From Roseinatronobacter bogoriensis DSM 18756 (lineage in GTDB: Bacteria > Pseudomonadota > Alphaproteobacteria > Rhodobacterales > Rhodobacteraceae), in contig NZ_SORN01000001.1 in assembly GCF_004366635.1 (NCBI RefSeq), positions 634,435-698,434 of the forward strand: DNA of 64,000 nt, read 5' to 3'. The notes below the pieces were generated by a model. The model did not search any database, was not told the origin of the DNA, and worked only from the letters and a program-made list of their open reading frames with translations. Shown in pieces: positions 1-8,065 of the stretch; the stretch's first letter is position 1, and the number at the start of each line of letters is the position of its first letter. The translations under genes were made by a program, and so were the position numbers.

Positions 1-72
1 TACATCAACCCAAGCTTCATGCAGATGGTCATGGACGACCCCGAATTGCGGGCCATTGCCAATAACGAATGA
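1..72 (+). CDS. C-terminal end of a truncated gene, possibly a TRAP transporter subunit
   Basis: An open frame enters from the left edge and stops with TGA at 70-72, giving only the last 23 residues (ending in PELRAIANNE). This is too short to identify by motif. It lies 66 bp upstream of hpsN on the same strand, and a strong hairpin follows it. In roseobacter DHPS clusters the genes beside hpsN often encode the HpsKLM TRAP transporter, so a TRAP subunit is a reasonable guess from context, not from the residues. Confidence 0.45.
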   Translation, partial: YINPSFMQMVMDDPELRAIANNE

Positions 73-83
73 TGCACTCAATG

Positions 84-110
84 ACCTGCCGCCCGTTTCG
101 GGTGGCAGGT
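84..110 (+). terminator. Intercistronic hairpin upstream of hpsN
   Basis: ACCTGCCGCCCG and CGGGTGGCAGGT form a 12-bp stem (one G-T pair) with a 3-nt loop, starting 12 bp after the stop codon of the truncated gene. No T-tract follows, so it is more likely a transcript-stabilising or partially terminating hairpin than a complete terminator. Such hairpins are common after highly expressed binding-protein genes. Confidence 0.5.
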
Positions 111-138
111 CCCAACCCCAGAGGATGACGAGATCAAG

Positions 139-1458
139 ATGGCGATCACCTATCTGAAAAAAGCTGACAAAACGCCGGAAACCGAGTCTGCACAGGCGCA
201 GGCTGTGGTCACCGAAATGCTGTCGCGGATCGAGGCCGAGGGCGAGGATGCCGTGCGCGCCTATGCCAAGACGCTGGACAAGTGGGACGGCCCCATCCTG
301 ATCACCCGAGAGGAAATGGACGCCCGCGCCGCCGAGGTGCCTGAACAGGTCAAGCAGGATATCGCCTTTGCTGTGGAACAGGTGCGCGGCTTTGCCCTCG
401 CACAGCGCGATTCGGTCCGCGATTTTGAGATGACCATGCCCTCTGGCCTGACAGCGGGGCAGAAATGGGTGCCGTGCAATGTGGCCGGGTGCTATGTACC
501 GACAGGGCGCTATGCACATATCGCCTCTGCCTGCATGTCAGTGGCAACAGCCAAGGCGGCAGGCGTGAAAACGGTTGTGGCCTGTTCAACCCCATATCGC
601 GGCGGCGCGATGCATCCCTATGTGCTCTATGCCATGCGCGAGGCAGGGGCCGATATTGTCATGACCTTGGGCGGTGTGCAGGCGATTGCCAGCATGGCCT
701 ATGGCCTGTTCACCGGCCAGCCCGCCGATGTGATTGTCGGTCCGGGCAATAAATTCGTGGCCGAGGCCAAGCGCATGTTGTTCGGCAAGGTCGGCATAGA
801 TGTCTTTGCCGGCCCGTCCGAGATTGGCATTCTGGCTGACAAGACAGCAGACCCCGAAATCGTGGCCGTCGATCTGGTCGGTCAGGCCGAGCATGGCCAT
901 GAATCGCCCGCATGGCTGTTCACCGATGACCGCGCCTTGGCCGAAAAAGTCATGGCCCGTGTGCCCGAACTGATCGCAACCCTGCCCGAACCCGCGCGAG
1001 AGGCCGCAGATGCCGCATGGCGCGATTATGGCGAGGTTGTCTTGTGCGACACGCGCGAAGAACTGGTCAAGGTGTCGGATGATTACGCGTCCGAGCATCT
1101 GGAAATCCATTGCGCCGATCTGGACTGGTGGATGGATAACCTGACCAATTATGGCAGCCTGTTCGTGGGCGAGGAAACGACCGTGGCTTATGGCGACAAA
1201 TGCTCTGGTCCCAATCATATCCTGCCCACCAAATACGCGGCGCGCTATTCGGCGGGGCTGTCGGTGCATAAATTCCTCAAGCCACTGACATGGCAAAAGG
1301 CTGACCGCGAGGCCAGCAAGGAATTGGCCATCCGCACGGCCCGCATTTCGCGGCTGGAAGGGATGGAAGCCCATGCCCGCACCGCCGATGCGCGCTTGGC
1401 CAAATACTACCCCGGTCATAATTTCGACCTTGGCGCGCCGGTCGAGTCGATCTCTTAA
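139..1458 (+). CDS. hpsN: Sulfopropanediol 3-dehydrogenase HpsN (histidinol dehydrogenase family)
   Basis: This 439-residue protein belongs to the histidinol dehydrogenase superfamily. It has the conserved NAD/substrate segments CYVPTGRYAHIAS, GGVQAIASMAYG, VGPGNKFVAEAKR and FAGPSEIGILAD, and the zinc-site region around GQAEHGHESP and SEHLEIHC. The HpsN subfamily oxidises (R)-2,3-dihydroxypropane-1-sulfonate to (R)-sulfolactate in two NAD-dependent steps in the cytoplasm. It is not biosynthetic HisD by context: no other his gene is present, and the next genes are hpsO- and hpsP-like dehydrogenases followed by sulfolactate sulfo-lyase. The downstream aminotransferase starts 4 bp after its stop, so the two are probably cotranslated. 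Confidence 0.88.
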   Translation: MAITYLKKADKTPETESAQAQAVVTEMLSRIEAEGEDAVRAYAKTLDKWDGPILITREEMDARAAEVPEQVKQDIAFAVEQVRGFALAQRDSVRDFEMTMPSGLTAGQKWVPCNVAGCYVPTGRYAHIASACMSVATAKAAGVKTVVACSTPYRGGAMHPYVLYAMREAGADIVMTLGGVQAIASMAYGLFTGQPADVIVGPGNKFVAEAKRMLFGKVGIDVFAGPSEIGILADKTADPEIVAVDLVGQAEHGHESPAWLFTDDRALAEKVMARVPELIATLPEPAREAADAAWRDYGEVVLCDTREELVKVSDDYASEHLEIHCADLDWWMDNLTNYGSLFVGEETTVAYGDKCSGPNHILPTKYAARYSAGLSVHKFLKPLTWQKADREASKELAIRTARISRLEGMEAHARTADARLAKYYPGHNFDLGAPVESIS

Positions 1459-1462
1459 TCCG

Positions 1463-2674
1463 ATGGGTGTGGTTGCTGATCTTGGGCGTCCGCCCGAAAT
1501 CCCGCAAGAGGCGTTGGCAGATATGCAAGCGCTTCTTGCCTCGGGGCGGTTGCACCGTTACGCTGAAAACCCCTTGCACCCCACACCCGTTGCCCAACTG
1601 GAACGCGCCTTTGCCGCGTTGATCGGGCGTGCCTATGCGGTGGCGCTGAATTCCTGCGGCTCTGCCATGTTCATGGCGCTGAAAGCGGCCGGGGTCCGCC
1701 CCGGCGATCCGGTCCTGATGAACGCCTTCACACTTGGGCCAGTGCCCGGCGCAGTGGACCATATCGGCGCGCGCCCTGTGCTGGTCGAGATTACCGAAGA
1801 CCTGACCATTGATCTGGACGACCTGCGCGCCAAGGCGCGCAGCAGTGGCGCGCGGCATTTGTTGCTGTCGCATATGCGCGGGCATATCTGCGACATGAAC
1901 GCGCTGGCCGCGTTCTGCACCGCGGAAGGAATAGCATTGATCGAGGATTGCGCCCATACGCTGGGTGCATTCTGGGCGGGGCGGCCCACGGGCAGTTTTG
2001 GCCTTGCGGGGTGTTTCAGTTTCCAGTCAGCCAAGCATATCAACACCGGCGAAGGCGGTATTCTGGTCACCGATGACCCTGATCTGGCCGCACAGGCCAT
2101 TCTGCATTCGGGCAGCTACATGCTCTATACGCAAAACGGCACTGTGCCCCCGGCTGAGGTCATGGACCATTGGAAAACCCGCTGCGCGAATTACAGCTTG
2201 CGCATGTCCAATCTTGTGGCAGCGCTTGCCCTGCCGCAATTGCCCCTGGTCCCCGCGCGGGTTGCGGACTGGAATGCCAGCCATGACCGTATCGCCGCGC
2301 GACTGGCCGCGCATCAGGCGTTTGCCTTGCCCCGGCGGCCACAGGCCGAAGCCTATGCGCAAAGCTCGTTGCAGTTTCGCTTGCCGGGGGCCGATGGTGC
2401 CCAGATGGCGCGGTTTGTGGCGGCGTCGCGGGGCGCCGGGGTCATGGTCAAATGGTTTGGCACCGAACTGCCCGAAGGCTACACCTCATCGCCGCCGCAT
2501 TGGATCGGGGCAGATGCCAGCCTTGTGCCGCGCGCCTGTGCCATTCAGGCAACGCTATGTGACATCCGCATTCCCCTTGGGCTGAGCGCGCACGACTGCG
2601 ACAATATCGCCGACACGTTGTTAAAGGCCGCATCGGCACTGGATATGGAAGGAACCCCGCATGGGCGCGCTTGA
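1463..2674 (+). CDS. DegT/DnrJ/EryC1/StrS-family PLP aminotransferase inside the hps operon
   Basis: This 403-residue fold-type I PLP enzyme shows the family landmarks: the substrate/PLP entry segment ALNSCGSAMFMAL, the cofactor aspartate in LIEDCAHTLGA, and SFQSAKHINTGEGG with the Schiff-base lysine at about K191. All key residues appear intact, so it should be catalytic. The ATG at 1463 is chosen because it lies just after the hpsN stop and gives the usual N-terminus; longer in-frame starts would overlap hpsN. The gene overlaps hpsO by 14 bp. DegT enzymes normally transaminate keto-sugars or similar ketones, and this family is not part of the textbook DHPS pathway. I infer that it could interconvert 3-hydroxy-2-oxopropane-1-sulfonate (the HpsO/HpsP intermediate) and its amine, cysteinolate. 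A role unrelated to sulfonates cannot be excluded. Confidence 0.82.
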   Translation: MGVVADLGRPPEIPQEALADMQALLASGRLHRYAENPLHPTPVAQLERAFAALIGRAYAVALNSCGSAMFMALKAAGVRPGDPVLMNAFTLGPVPGAVDHIGARPVLVEITEDLTIDLDDLRAKARSSGARHLLLSHMRGHICDMNALAAFCTAEGIALIEDCAHTLGAFWAGRPTGSFGLAGCFSFQSAKHINTGEGGILVTDDPDLAAQAILHSGSYMLYTQNGTVPPAEVMDHWKTRCANYSLRMSNLVAALALPQLPLVPARVADWNASHDRIAARLAAHQAFALPRRPQAEAYAQSSLQFRLPGADGAQMARFVAASRGAGVMVKWFGTELPEGYTSSPPHWIGADASLVPRACAIQATLCDIRIPLGLSAHDCDNIADTLLKAASALDMEGTPHGRA

Positions 2675-3419
2675 TCATCTGTTCGATCTGACAGGGCGCA
2701 AGGCGCTGGTTACAGGGGGAAATTCCGGGATCGGTATGGCGATGGCGCGGGCGCTGGGGATGCAGGGTGCCAGCCTGCATCTGGCCGCGCGCGACAGCGC
2801 CAAGCTGGATGCGGCCTGCCAGCAGCTTGCGCAGGACGGGTTGACCGCGCGCGCCCACCCCACCGATCTGACCGATCCGGCCGCGCTGGAACGTCTGGCC
2901 AACGACACGGGCGGCGTGGATATTCTGGTCAATGCGGCAGGCGTCAATCTGCGCCAGCCATATGCGGAAGTCACGGCAGACGCGTTCGATCTGCATATGG
3001 CGCTGCATCTGCGCGCGCCGTTTCTGCTGCTGCAACATCTCGCACCGGGCATGACCGCGCGGGGCTGGGGCCGGGTGCTGAACTTGGCATCCTTGCAATC
3101 CAGCCGCGCGTTTCCCAATTCCGCCCCCTATGGCGCGGCCAAGGGCGGGATTGTGCAACTGACCCGCGCTATGGCGCAGGAGTTTTCGGGGCAGGGGATC
3201 ACCTGCAATGCCATCGCGCCGGGGTTCTTTCCAACGCCGCTGACGGCACCTGTATTCAATGACCCGGACCTTGCCGCGGCCAATGCCGCGCGCACGGCGA
3301 TCGGGCGCAATGGCGCGCTGGAAGACCTGCATGGCGCGACGGTGTTCCTGTGCTCGGACGCGGCGGGCTATATCACAGGCCAGACCCTGTTTGTTGATGG
3401 CGGATTTACCGCGAAATGA
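2661..3419 (+). CDS. hpsO: DHPS 2-dehydrogenase, short-chain dehydrogenase HpsO
   Basis: This 252-residue classical SDR has the TGGNSGIG dinucleotide-binding glycine motif near residue 18, NAAG in the middle, a serine in NLASLQSS, the catalytic YxxxK in PYGAAKGG and the C-terminal GQTLFVDGGF. HpsO enzymes oxidise or reduce DHPS at C2, with 3-hydroxy-2-oxopropane-1-sulfonate as the ketone. With HpsP they epimerise the (S) enantiomer to the (R) form used by HpsN. The assignment rests on position between hpsN and an hpsP-like gene; SDR sequence alone does not fix substrate. The start overlaps the aminotransferase gene by 14 bp, and the TGA end abuts hpsP, consistent with one operon. Confidence 0.72.
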   Translation: MGALDHLFDLTGRKALVTGGNSGIGMAMARALGMQGASLHLAARDSAKLDAACQQLAQDGLTARAHPTDLTDPAALERLANDTGGVDILVNAAGVNLRQPYAEVTADAFDLHMALHLRAPFLLLQHLAPGMTARGWGRVLNLASLQSSRAFPNSAPYGAAKGGIVQLTRAMAQEFSGQGITCNAIAPGFFPTPLTAPVFNDPDLAAANAARTAIGRNGALEDLHGATVFLCSDAAGYITGQTLFVDGGFTAK

Positions 3420-3427
3420 GGGATACC

Positions 3428-4417
3428 ATGCGCGCGCTTGTCTATACCGGCCCCAACCAGATGATCGTCACCGACCAGCCCCGCCCCGAACCGGGGGAGG
3501 GGGAGGTGCTGGTCGCCGTTCATGCCGTGGGCATTTGCGGGTCAGACATGCATGCCTATCACGGCCATGACGACCGCCGCCCTGCGCCGCTGGTGCTGGG
3601 GCATGAAGCGGCAGGGCTAATCGCATCCGGCCCGCGCAAGGGCGCGCGTGTGGCGATCAACCCGCTGGTGGTGGACCCGGATTGCCCGGCAGCCCTTGCC
3701 GGGCGCCCGCATCTGTCCCCGACCCGTGCGATCATCTCCATGCCGCCGCGCCCTGGGGCCTTTGCCGAATATGTCACCATTCCCGAACGCAACCTGCTGA
3801 ACGTGCCCGACAGCCTAAGCCTGCGCGATGCGGCATTGAGCGAGCCTGTCGCGGTGTCATGGCACGCCATGCGCATCGGCTTGGAGCGGTTGGGCCAGCC
3901 AGCCCCCCGCGTTCTGGTGCAAGGGGGCGGGGCCATCGGGGTGGCGGCCGCGCTGATTGCCCGCCATATGGGGGCTGCCAGCATTCATCTGGCCGAACCC
4001 CATGCCGGACGGCGCGCCATGCTTGAGGGCGAGGACGGGATCGAAACCTTTGACCCGCTGGCCCATGATCCGGGCGAAAGCGCCTTTGATCTTGTGATCG
4101 ACGCTGTGGGCGCTGTTGCCACGCGGCAGGCCGCATCGCGGATGGTGCGCCCCGGTGGTGTGATCGTGCATGTTGGCTTGCTACCAGGGCAGGAAGGCTA
4201 TGACATTCGCCGGATCACGCTTCAGGAAATCACCATCACAGGCAGTTATTGCTATACGCCGGATGATTTTGCTGCGGCACTGAATGCCTTGGCGCAAGGG
4301 GCATTGGGTCGGCTAGCCTGGGTCGAGGCGCGCGCATTGGAGCAAGGACCGCAAGCCTTTGCCGATCTCGATTCAGGGCGTGTGGATGCGGCAAAGATCG
4401 TGCTGGAGGTGCGATAG
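3428..4417 (+). CDS. hpsP: DHPS 2-dehydrogenase, zinc-type medium-chain dehydrogenase HpsP
   Basis: This 329-residue medium-chain dehydrogenase has an N-terminal GroES-like domain with catalytic-zinc ligands C37 (GICGSD) and H59-E60 (LGHEAAG), and a Rossmann domain with QGGGAIGV near residue 160. HpsP is the second DHPS C2 dehydrogenase paired with HpsO for enantiomer interconversion. The start at 3428 follows a GAGGG Shine-Dalgarno; an ATG overlapping the hpsO stop at 3416 is a less likely start. Oddly, the lobe that normally carries four structural-zinc cysteines (residues about 80-100) keeps only C86, so the structural zinc appears lost while the catalytic site is intact. It ends the operon; a dispersed repeat lies just downstream. 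Confidence 0.72.
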   Translation: MRALVYTGPNQMIVTDQPRPEPGEGEVLVAVHAVGICGSDMHAYHGHDDRRPAPLVLGHEAAGLIASGPRKGARVAINPLVVDPDCPAALAGRPHLSPTRAIISMPPRPGAFAEYVTIPERNLLNVPDSLSLRDAALSEPVAVSWHAMRIGLERLGQPAPRVLVQGGGAIGVAAALIARHMGAASIHLAEPHAGRRAMLEGEDGIETFDPLAHDPGESAFDLVIDAVGAVATRQAASRMVRPGGVIVHVGLLPGQEGYDIRRITLQEITITGSYCYTPDDFAAALNALAQGALGRLAWVEARALEQGPQAFADLDSGRVDAAKIVLEVR

Positions 4418-4466
4418 CGCTGCTGAACGATGTGGCTGCTTTGCAGGATCAGCCTGTCGCTCTGCC

Positions 4467-4633
4467 GCGCGGAATCAAGGCCGAAGGCCGCCGCGCATCG
4501 CCGGGCCGCCCCCTCGGCACGGCGATTTGGCTACCTCCAGCGCTTAGATTTGATTTTGCGAGGGTTTGGCCAGCATAAAGCGCTACAGGTTTCAGGGATG
4601 ATCGCCGCGCCGCGGCCCGACGCTGCACGGCTT
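4467..4633. repeat. Dispersed inverted-repeat element, copy R1 (core)
   Basis: This is one of at least seven copies of a roughly 170-bp intergenic element. The left arm begins GCGCGGAATCAAGGCCGAAG and runs into GCCGCGCATCGCCGGGCCGC; the right arm GCGGCCCGACGCTGCACGGC is its imperfect reverse complement. The middle carries the conserved TTTGGCCAGCATAAAGCGCTACAG. The copy lies between the convergent ends of hpsP and the GntR regulator, filling most of the 254-bp gap. The short antisense frame conserved in most other copies has an early stop here. Confidence 0.85.
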
Positions 4634-4671
4634 GTCGCAATAACCCACCTTCCGCAACGCCTCACCCAGCC

Positions 4672-5406
4672 TCACACCCCCGTTTCATATTGCAGGCTCT
4701 GGGTATTGACCCATGACACGCGCAGTTCGATCGGCGCGCCGCCATAATCCAGCGCCACCCGGCGGATATGCAGCAGTGGCGCGCCCTCTGCCACGCCAAG
4801 TTCGCGCGCGCATTCGCCCTTTGCCTGCACGGCGCGCAGCGCTTCCTGCGCACGATGCACAGTTGCGCCCATGTCCAGCTGATACAACTGATACAACGTA
4901 TTGGGAAGGATTTCGGGCTGTGTTTCCAAAGCGCTGAAACGCGCGGCATCAAGCAGGATATGCTCATAGAGAATCGGCGCGCCCTCTGCCTCGCGCACGC
5001 GGGTGATGCAGACCAGTTCCGCCCCGTCTGCCAGCCCCAATGCGGCTGTATCTTCAGCGCTGCCCCGAACCCGCGCACGTGACAAAACCCGGCTTTCAGG
5101 GCGCAAGGTGCTGCCATCGGGCCTGCGAAGGTTGAAAAACCGAAACAGCACCGCATCGCTGTCATGGCTGGCCACGACCGTGCCCTTGCCCTGACGGCGC
5201 ACAACGACCCCTTCGGCTGCCATGTCCAAAAGCGCCTTGCGCAGCGTGCCCACAGCCACGCCATATTCTTCGGCCAGACGGGTTTCAGGGGGCAGATAGG
5301 TGCCGGGCGACCATTCGCCCGCGTCGATCCGCGCCATCATCAGATCGCGCAACTGGCGGTGCAAGGGCTGCGCCACAGGGCGCGGGGCGTGTTCACTGTT
5401 CGACAT
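4672..5406 (-). CDS. GntR-family regulator with UTRA domain, probable sulfolactate/DHPS regulator
   Basis: This 244-residue HutC-type GntR protein has an N-terminal winged helix (PLHRQLRDLMMARIDAGEWSPG, LAEEYGVAVGTLRKAL, GKGTVVASH; residues about 14-85) and a C-terminal UTRA ligand-binding domain. It is transcribed divergently from comC-suyAB-suyZ, with 114 bp between start codons. A perfect palindrome overlaps the probable comC promoter in that gap, so it most likely controls the suy operon and itself, and perhaps the hps operon, through a sulfonate or sulfolactate ligand. Ligand identity is inference. It is convergent with hpsP, separated by repeat R1. Confidence 0.8.
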   Translation of the reverse strand: MSNSEHAPRPVAQPLHRQLRDLMMARIDAGEWSPGTYLPPETRLAEEYGVAVGTLRKALLDMAAEGVVVRRQGKGTVVASHDSDAVLFRFFNLRRPDGSTLRPESRVLSRARVRGSAEDTAALGLADGAELVCITRVREAEGAPILYEHILLDAARFSALETQPEILPNTLYQLYQLDMGATVHRAQEALRAVQAKGECARELGVAEGAPLLHIRRVALDYGGAPIELRVSWVNTQSLQYETGV

Positions 5407-5448
5407 GGGCAGGCTTCCTTTTTGTGCCTAAACCGGCTGACATCTGCA

Positions 5449-5478
5449 TTGACAATGCTTTATCATATAAACTATATA
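5449..5478 (+). promoter_or_regulatory. Probable sigma-70 promoter of the comC-suyABZ operon
   Basis: A perfect -35 hexamer TTGACA (5449-5454) is followed after 18 bp by TATATA (5473-5478) as -10. The segment is AT-rich against its GC-rich surroundings. The start codon of comC lies about 40 bp downstream. The -10 region is embedded in a palindrome, which suggests repression by the divergent GntR protein. Confidence 0.6.
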
Positions 5479-5482
5479 GTTT
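5469..5482. promoter_or_regulatory. Candidate GntR operator, perfect 14-bp palindrome
   Basis: AAACTATATAGTTT reads identically on both strands and covers the -10 element of the inferred comC promoter. GntR/HutC regulators bind short palindromes as dimers, and this one lies between the regulator gene and its likely target operon. Binding is inferred from position and symmetry only. Confidence 0.55.
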
Positions 5483-5520
5483 TCAAGAAAACTCGATGGC
5501 TTTGGAACTGGACGGGCTGA

Positions 5521-6519
5521 ATGGATACTGTGAAGATCACGCCGCAAGACGCAACCTCGCTGGTGATCGCGGCCTTTGCCGCATCGGGAATGCCCGAAAA
5601 CCTCGCCCGCCCTGCTGCGCAAGCGCTTGTGCTGGCCGAGCAGGAGGGGCTTCCTTCGCATGGTCTGGCGCGTGTTCCGTTCTATGCGGCGCAAATGCAG
5701 GCGGGCAAGGTGAAGGCCAGCGCGGCACCCCAAGTCACCCGCGACGGCGCCGTGATCCGCGTTGATGCGCAATACGGGCTTGCCTTTGCCGCGATCGAGG
5801 CAGGCGCACAGGCCGCGCGCAAAGTGGCGCGGGATCTGGGTGTTGCTGTCGTTTCCGTTACGCATTCGCATCATTTCGGTGTTGCCGGGCAGGCCGTTGA
5901 GCCTTTTGCCCGCGAGGGGTTGATTGCACTGGCGCTGGCGAATGCGCCAGCGGCTATGGCCCCCTGGGGCGGAAATCGCGCGCTATATGGCACCAACCCC
6001 ATCGCCTTTGCGGCCCCGCGTGCAACCGGGGCGCCGCTGGTGATTGATCTGTCGCTCAGCCATGTGGCGCGCGGCAAGGTGATGCTGGCGCAAAAAGCTG
6101 GCAAGCCCATTCCCGAAGGCTGGGCCATAGATGCCGATGGCAACCCCACCACTGACGCAGATGCCGCAATGGCAGGCACGATGGTGCCATCGGGCGGGGC
6201 CAAGGGCGCGGCACTGGCGCTGATGGTCGAATTGCTGACCGCTGGTCTGGCGGGGGCGAATTTCGCATATGAGGCCAGCTCCCTGTTCGACGACAAGGGG
6301 CCAGCGCCTGATCTGGCGCATTTCATCCTTGTTCTGGACCCTGCGCGCTTCGCGCCGGGTTTCACCGACCGCGCCGAGGCGATGTTCGCCGCCATCGAGG
6401 CGCAGGACGGTGCGCGGCTGCCAGGCGCGCGCCGCATGGCCGAACGCGCTGCCCGCGAAAGTGAAATCGAGGTTGCAAAACCTTTGCACGAAACGCTGAC
6501 GGCACTTGCCCGCGGCTGA
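5521..6519 (+). CDS. comC: (R)-sulfolactate dehydrogenase ComC (malate/L-lactate dehydrogenase family)
   Basis: This 332-residue protein belongs to the LDH2/MDH2 oxidoreductase family, which is unrelated to ordinary lactate dehydrogenases. Conserved features include SHGLARVP near residue 40, VTHSHHFGVAGQAVEPFA with the catalytic-region histidines, and GTNPIAFAAPR. ComC-type members interconvert (R)-sulfolactate and sulfopyruvate with NAD(P)H. The position immediately upstream of suyA and suyB supports this over ureidoglycolate or malate dehydrogenase activity. In bacteria with a racemising sulfolactate route ComC pairs with SlcC, but no slcC-like gene is in the window. It is the first gene of the suy operon; suyA starts 33 bp downstream. 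Confidence 0.78.
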   Translation: MDTVKITPQDATSLVIAAFAASGMPENLARPAAQALVLAEQEGLPSHGLARVPFYAAQMQAGKVKASAAPQVTRDGAVIRVDAQYGLAFAAIEAGAQAARKVARDLGVAVVSVTHSHHFGVAGQAVEPFAREGLIALALANAPAAMAPWGGNRALYGTNPIAFAAPRATGAPLVIDLSLSHVARGKVMLAQKAGKPIPEGWAIDADGNPTTDADAAMAGTMVPSGGAKGAALALMVELLTAGLAGANFAYEASSLFDDKGPAPDLAHFILVLDPARFAPGFTDRAEAMFAAIEAQDGARLPGARRMAERAARESEIEVAKPLHETLTALARG

Positions 6520-6551
6520 TGACTAACACTGACAATCAAGGAGAGAGGACC

Positions 6552-6848
6552 ATGAAAGCAAATTCCCATCCGCAACTGCTTGTCCATGACAAGGCCGACA
6601 ATGTCGGGGTCGTCGTGGTCGAAGGGCTGACCGCTGGCACGGATATGCTCTGTGTCTGCACCGAGGATAACTCTGATTTTCGCCTGACGGCGAAAGCCGA
6701 TATTCCCATCGGACACAAGGTCGCGCTGAAAGACCTGAAAGCAGGGGACACCATCATCAAATATGGTGAAGACATCGGCAAGATGGTCGGTTCGGCAGAG
6801 GTCGGCGGCCATGTTCATACCCATAATCTGAAAACCAAGCGCTGGTAA
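6552..6848 (+). CDS. suyA: (R)-sulfolactate sulfo-lyase subunit alpha SuyA
   Basis: This 98-residue protein has the length and sequence character of SuyA, the small subunit related to the N-terminal SAF-like part of altronate dehydratase (UxaA). Visible family segments are VVVVEGLTAGTDMLC, ADIPIGHKVALKDLKAGDTIIKYGEDIG and GGHVHTHNLKTKRW. With SuyB it cleaves (R)-3-sulfolactate to pyruvate and sulfite in the cytoplasm. The start at 6552 follows a strong GGAGAGAGG ribosome-binding site, and suyB begins 11 bp after the stop. The UxaA-type N-terminal domain as a separate gene next to suyB is the normal sulfo-lyase arrangement. Confidence 0.92.
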   Translation: MKANSHPQLLVHDKADNVGVVVVEGLTAGTDMLCVCTEDNSDFRLTAKADIPIGHKVALKDLKAGDTIIKYGEDIGKMVGSAEVGGHVHTHNLKTKRW

Positions 6849-6859
6849 GGGGGCAAATC

Positions 6860-8041
6860 ATGGCTTTTGATTTCACACAAGAAACAGTCAAGGCATGGCG
6901 TCGCGAGAATGGCCGTGTCGGCGTGCGCAACCATGTGCTGATCCTGCCGGTGGATGACATTTCCAACGCGGCTTGCGAAGCGGTGGCCAATAACGTCAAG
7001 GGCACGATGGCAATTCCACACGCCTATGGCCGCTTGCAGTTCGGCGAAGATCTGGACCTGCATTTCCGCACCATCATCGGCACCGGCGCAAACCCGAATG
7101 TGGCCGCTGTGATCGTGATCGGGATTGAACCGGAATGGACCAAGATCATCGTTGATGGCATTGCCAAGACCGGCAAGCCCGTCGAAGGGTTCTGGATCGA
7201 ACAGAATGGTGACTTCGAGACGATCCGCAAGGCGTCGTGGAAGGCCAAGGAATATGTCCATTGGGCAACCGAGTTGCAAAAGGAAGACTGCCCGCTGACC
7301 GATCTGTGGGTGTCCACCAAATGCGGCGAATCCGACACCACCACCGGCCTGTCCTCCTGCCCGACTGTGGGCAACATGTATGACAAGCTGTTGCCGCATG
7401 GCCTGTATGGCGTGTTTGGCGAAACTTCGGAAATCACCGGTGCCGAGCATATCTGTGTCAAGCGTGCTGCTAGCCCGGAAGTCGGCGAGAAGTTCATGAA
7501 AACATGGCAGTCCTATCAGGACGATGTGATTGAACAGTTCAAGACATCGGACCTGTCTGACAGCCAGCCCACCAAGGGCAATATCCTTGGCGGTCTGACC
7601 ACGATCGAGGAAAAGGCGCTGGGCAATCTGGAAAAGATTGGCCGCACCAGCACCTATATCGACGTGCTGGAACCCGCAGAGGCCCCGGCCAAAGGCAATG
7701 GTCTGTACTACATGGACACGTCTTCGGCGGCGGCAGAATGCGTCACGCTGATGGCGGCAGCGGGCTATGTGATCCACACCTTCCCGACAGGTCAGGGCAA
7801 TGTGGTCGGCAACCCGATTGTTCCGGTCATCAAGATTTCGGGCAACCCGCGCACGCTGCGCACCATGTCCGAACATATTGATGTCGATGTGACCGGTGTT
7901 CTGCGCCGCGACATGACCATTGACCAGGCCGGCGATGCACTGATCGAGATGATCAAGCGCACGGCAAATGGCCGCTTCACAGCAGCCGAGGCGCTGGGCC
8001 ACCGCGAGTTCTCGATGACGAAACTCTATCGTTCGGCCTGA
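6860..8041 (+). CDS. suyB: (R)-sulfolactate sulfo-lyase subunit beta SuyB
   Basis: This 393-residue protein belongs to the UxaA C-terminal (altronate/galactarate dehydratase) family, subtype SuyB. Recognisable segments are NGRVGVRNHVLILPVDDISNA near the N-terminus, KCGESDTTTGLSSCPTVGN in the middle, and TFPTGQGNVVGNPIVPVIKISGNP near residue 315. Cysteines in the middle segment are likely metal or Fe-S ligands, as in the dehydratase family. It forms the catalytic sulfo-lyase with SuyA, releasing sulfite from (R)-sulfolactate. A terminator-like hairpin lies between it and suyZ. Confidence 0.93.
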   Translation: MAFDFTQETVKAWRRENGRVGVRNHVLILPVDDISNAACEAVANNVKGTMAIPHAYGRLQFGEDLDLHFRTIIGTGANPNVAAVIVIGIEPEWTKIIVDGIAKTGKPVEGFWIEQNGDFETIRKASWKAKEYVHWATELQKEDCPLTDLWVSTKCGESDTTTGLSSCPTVGNMYDKLLPHGLYGVFGETSEITGAEHICVKRAASPEVGEKFMKTWQSYQDDVIEQFKTSDLSDSQPTKGNILGGLTTIEEKALGNLEKIGRTSTYIDVLEPAEAPAKGNGLYYMDTSSAAAECVTLMAAAGYVIHTFPTGQGNVVGNPIVPVIKISGNPRTLRTMSEHIDVDVTGVLRRDMTIDQAGDALIEMIKRTANGRFTAAEALGHREFSMTKLYRSA

Positions 8042-8065
8042 TCTGGCTGACCTTGGAAAAAAAGG

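Noticed and set aside
139..1458. Biosynthetic histidinol dehydrogenase HisD
   Set aside because: The fold is the same, but no his gene is nearby, and the operon contains hpsO- and hpsP-like genes with suyAB next door.
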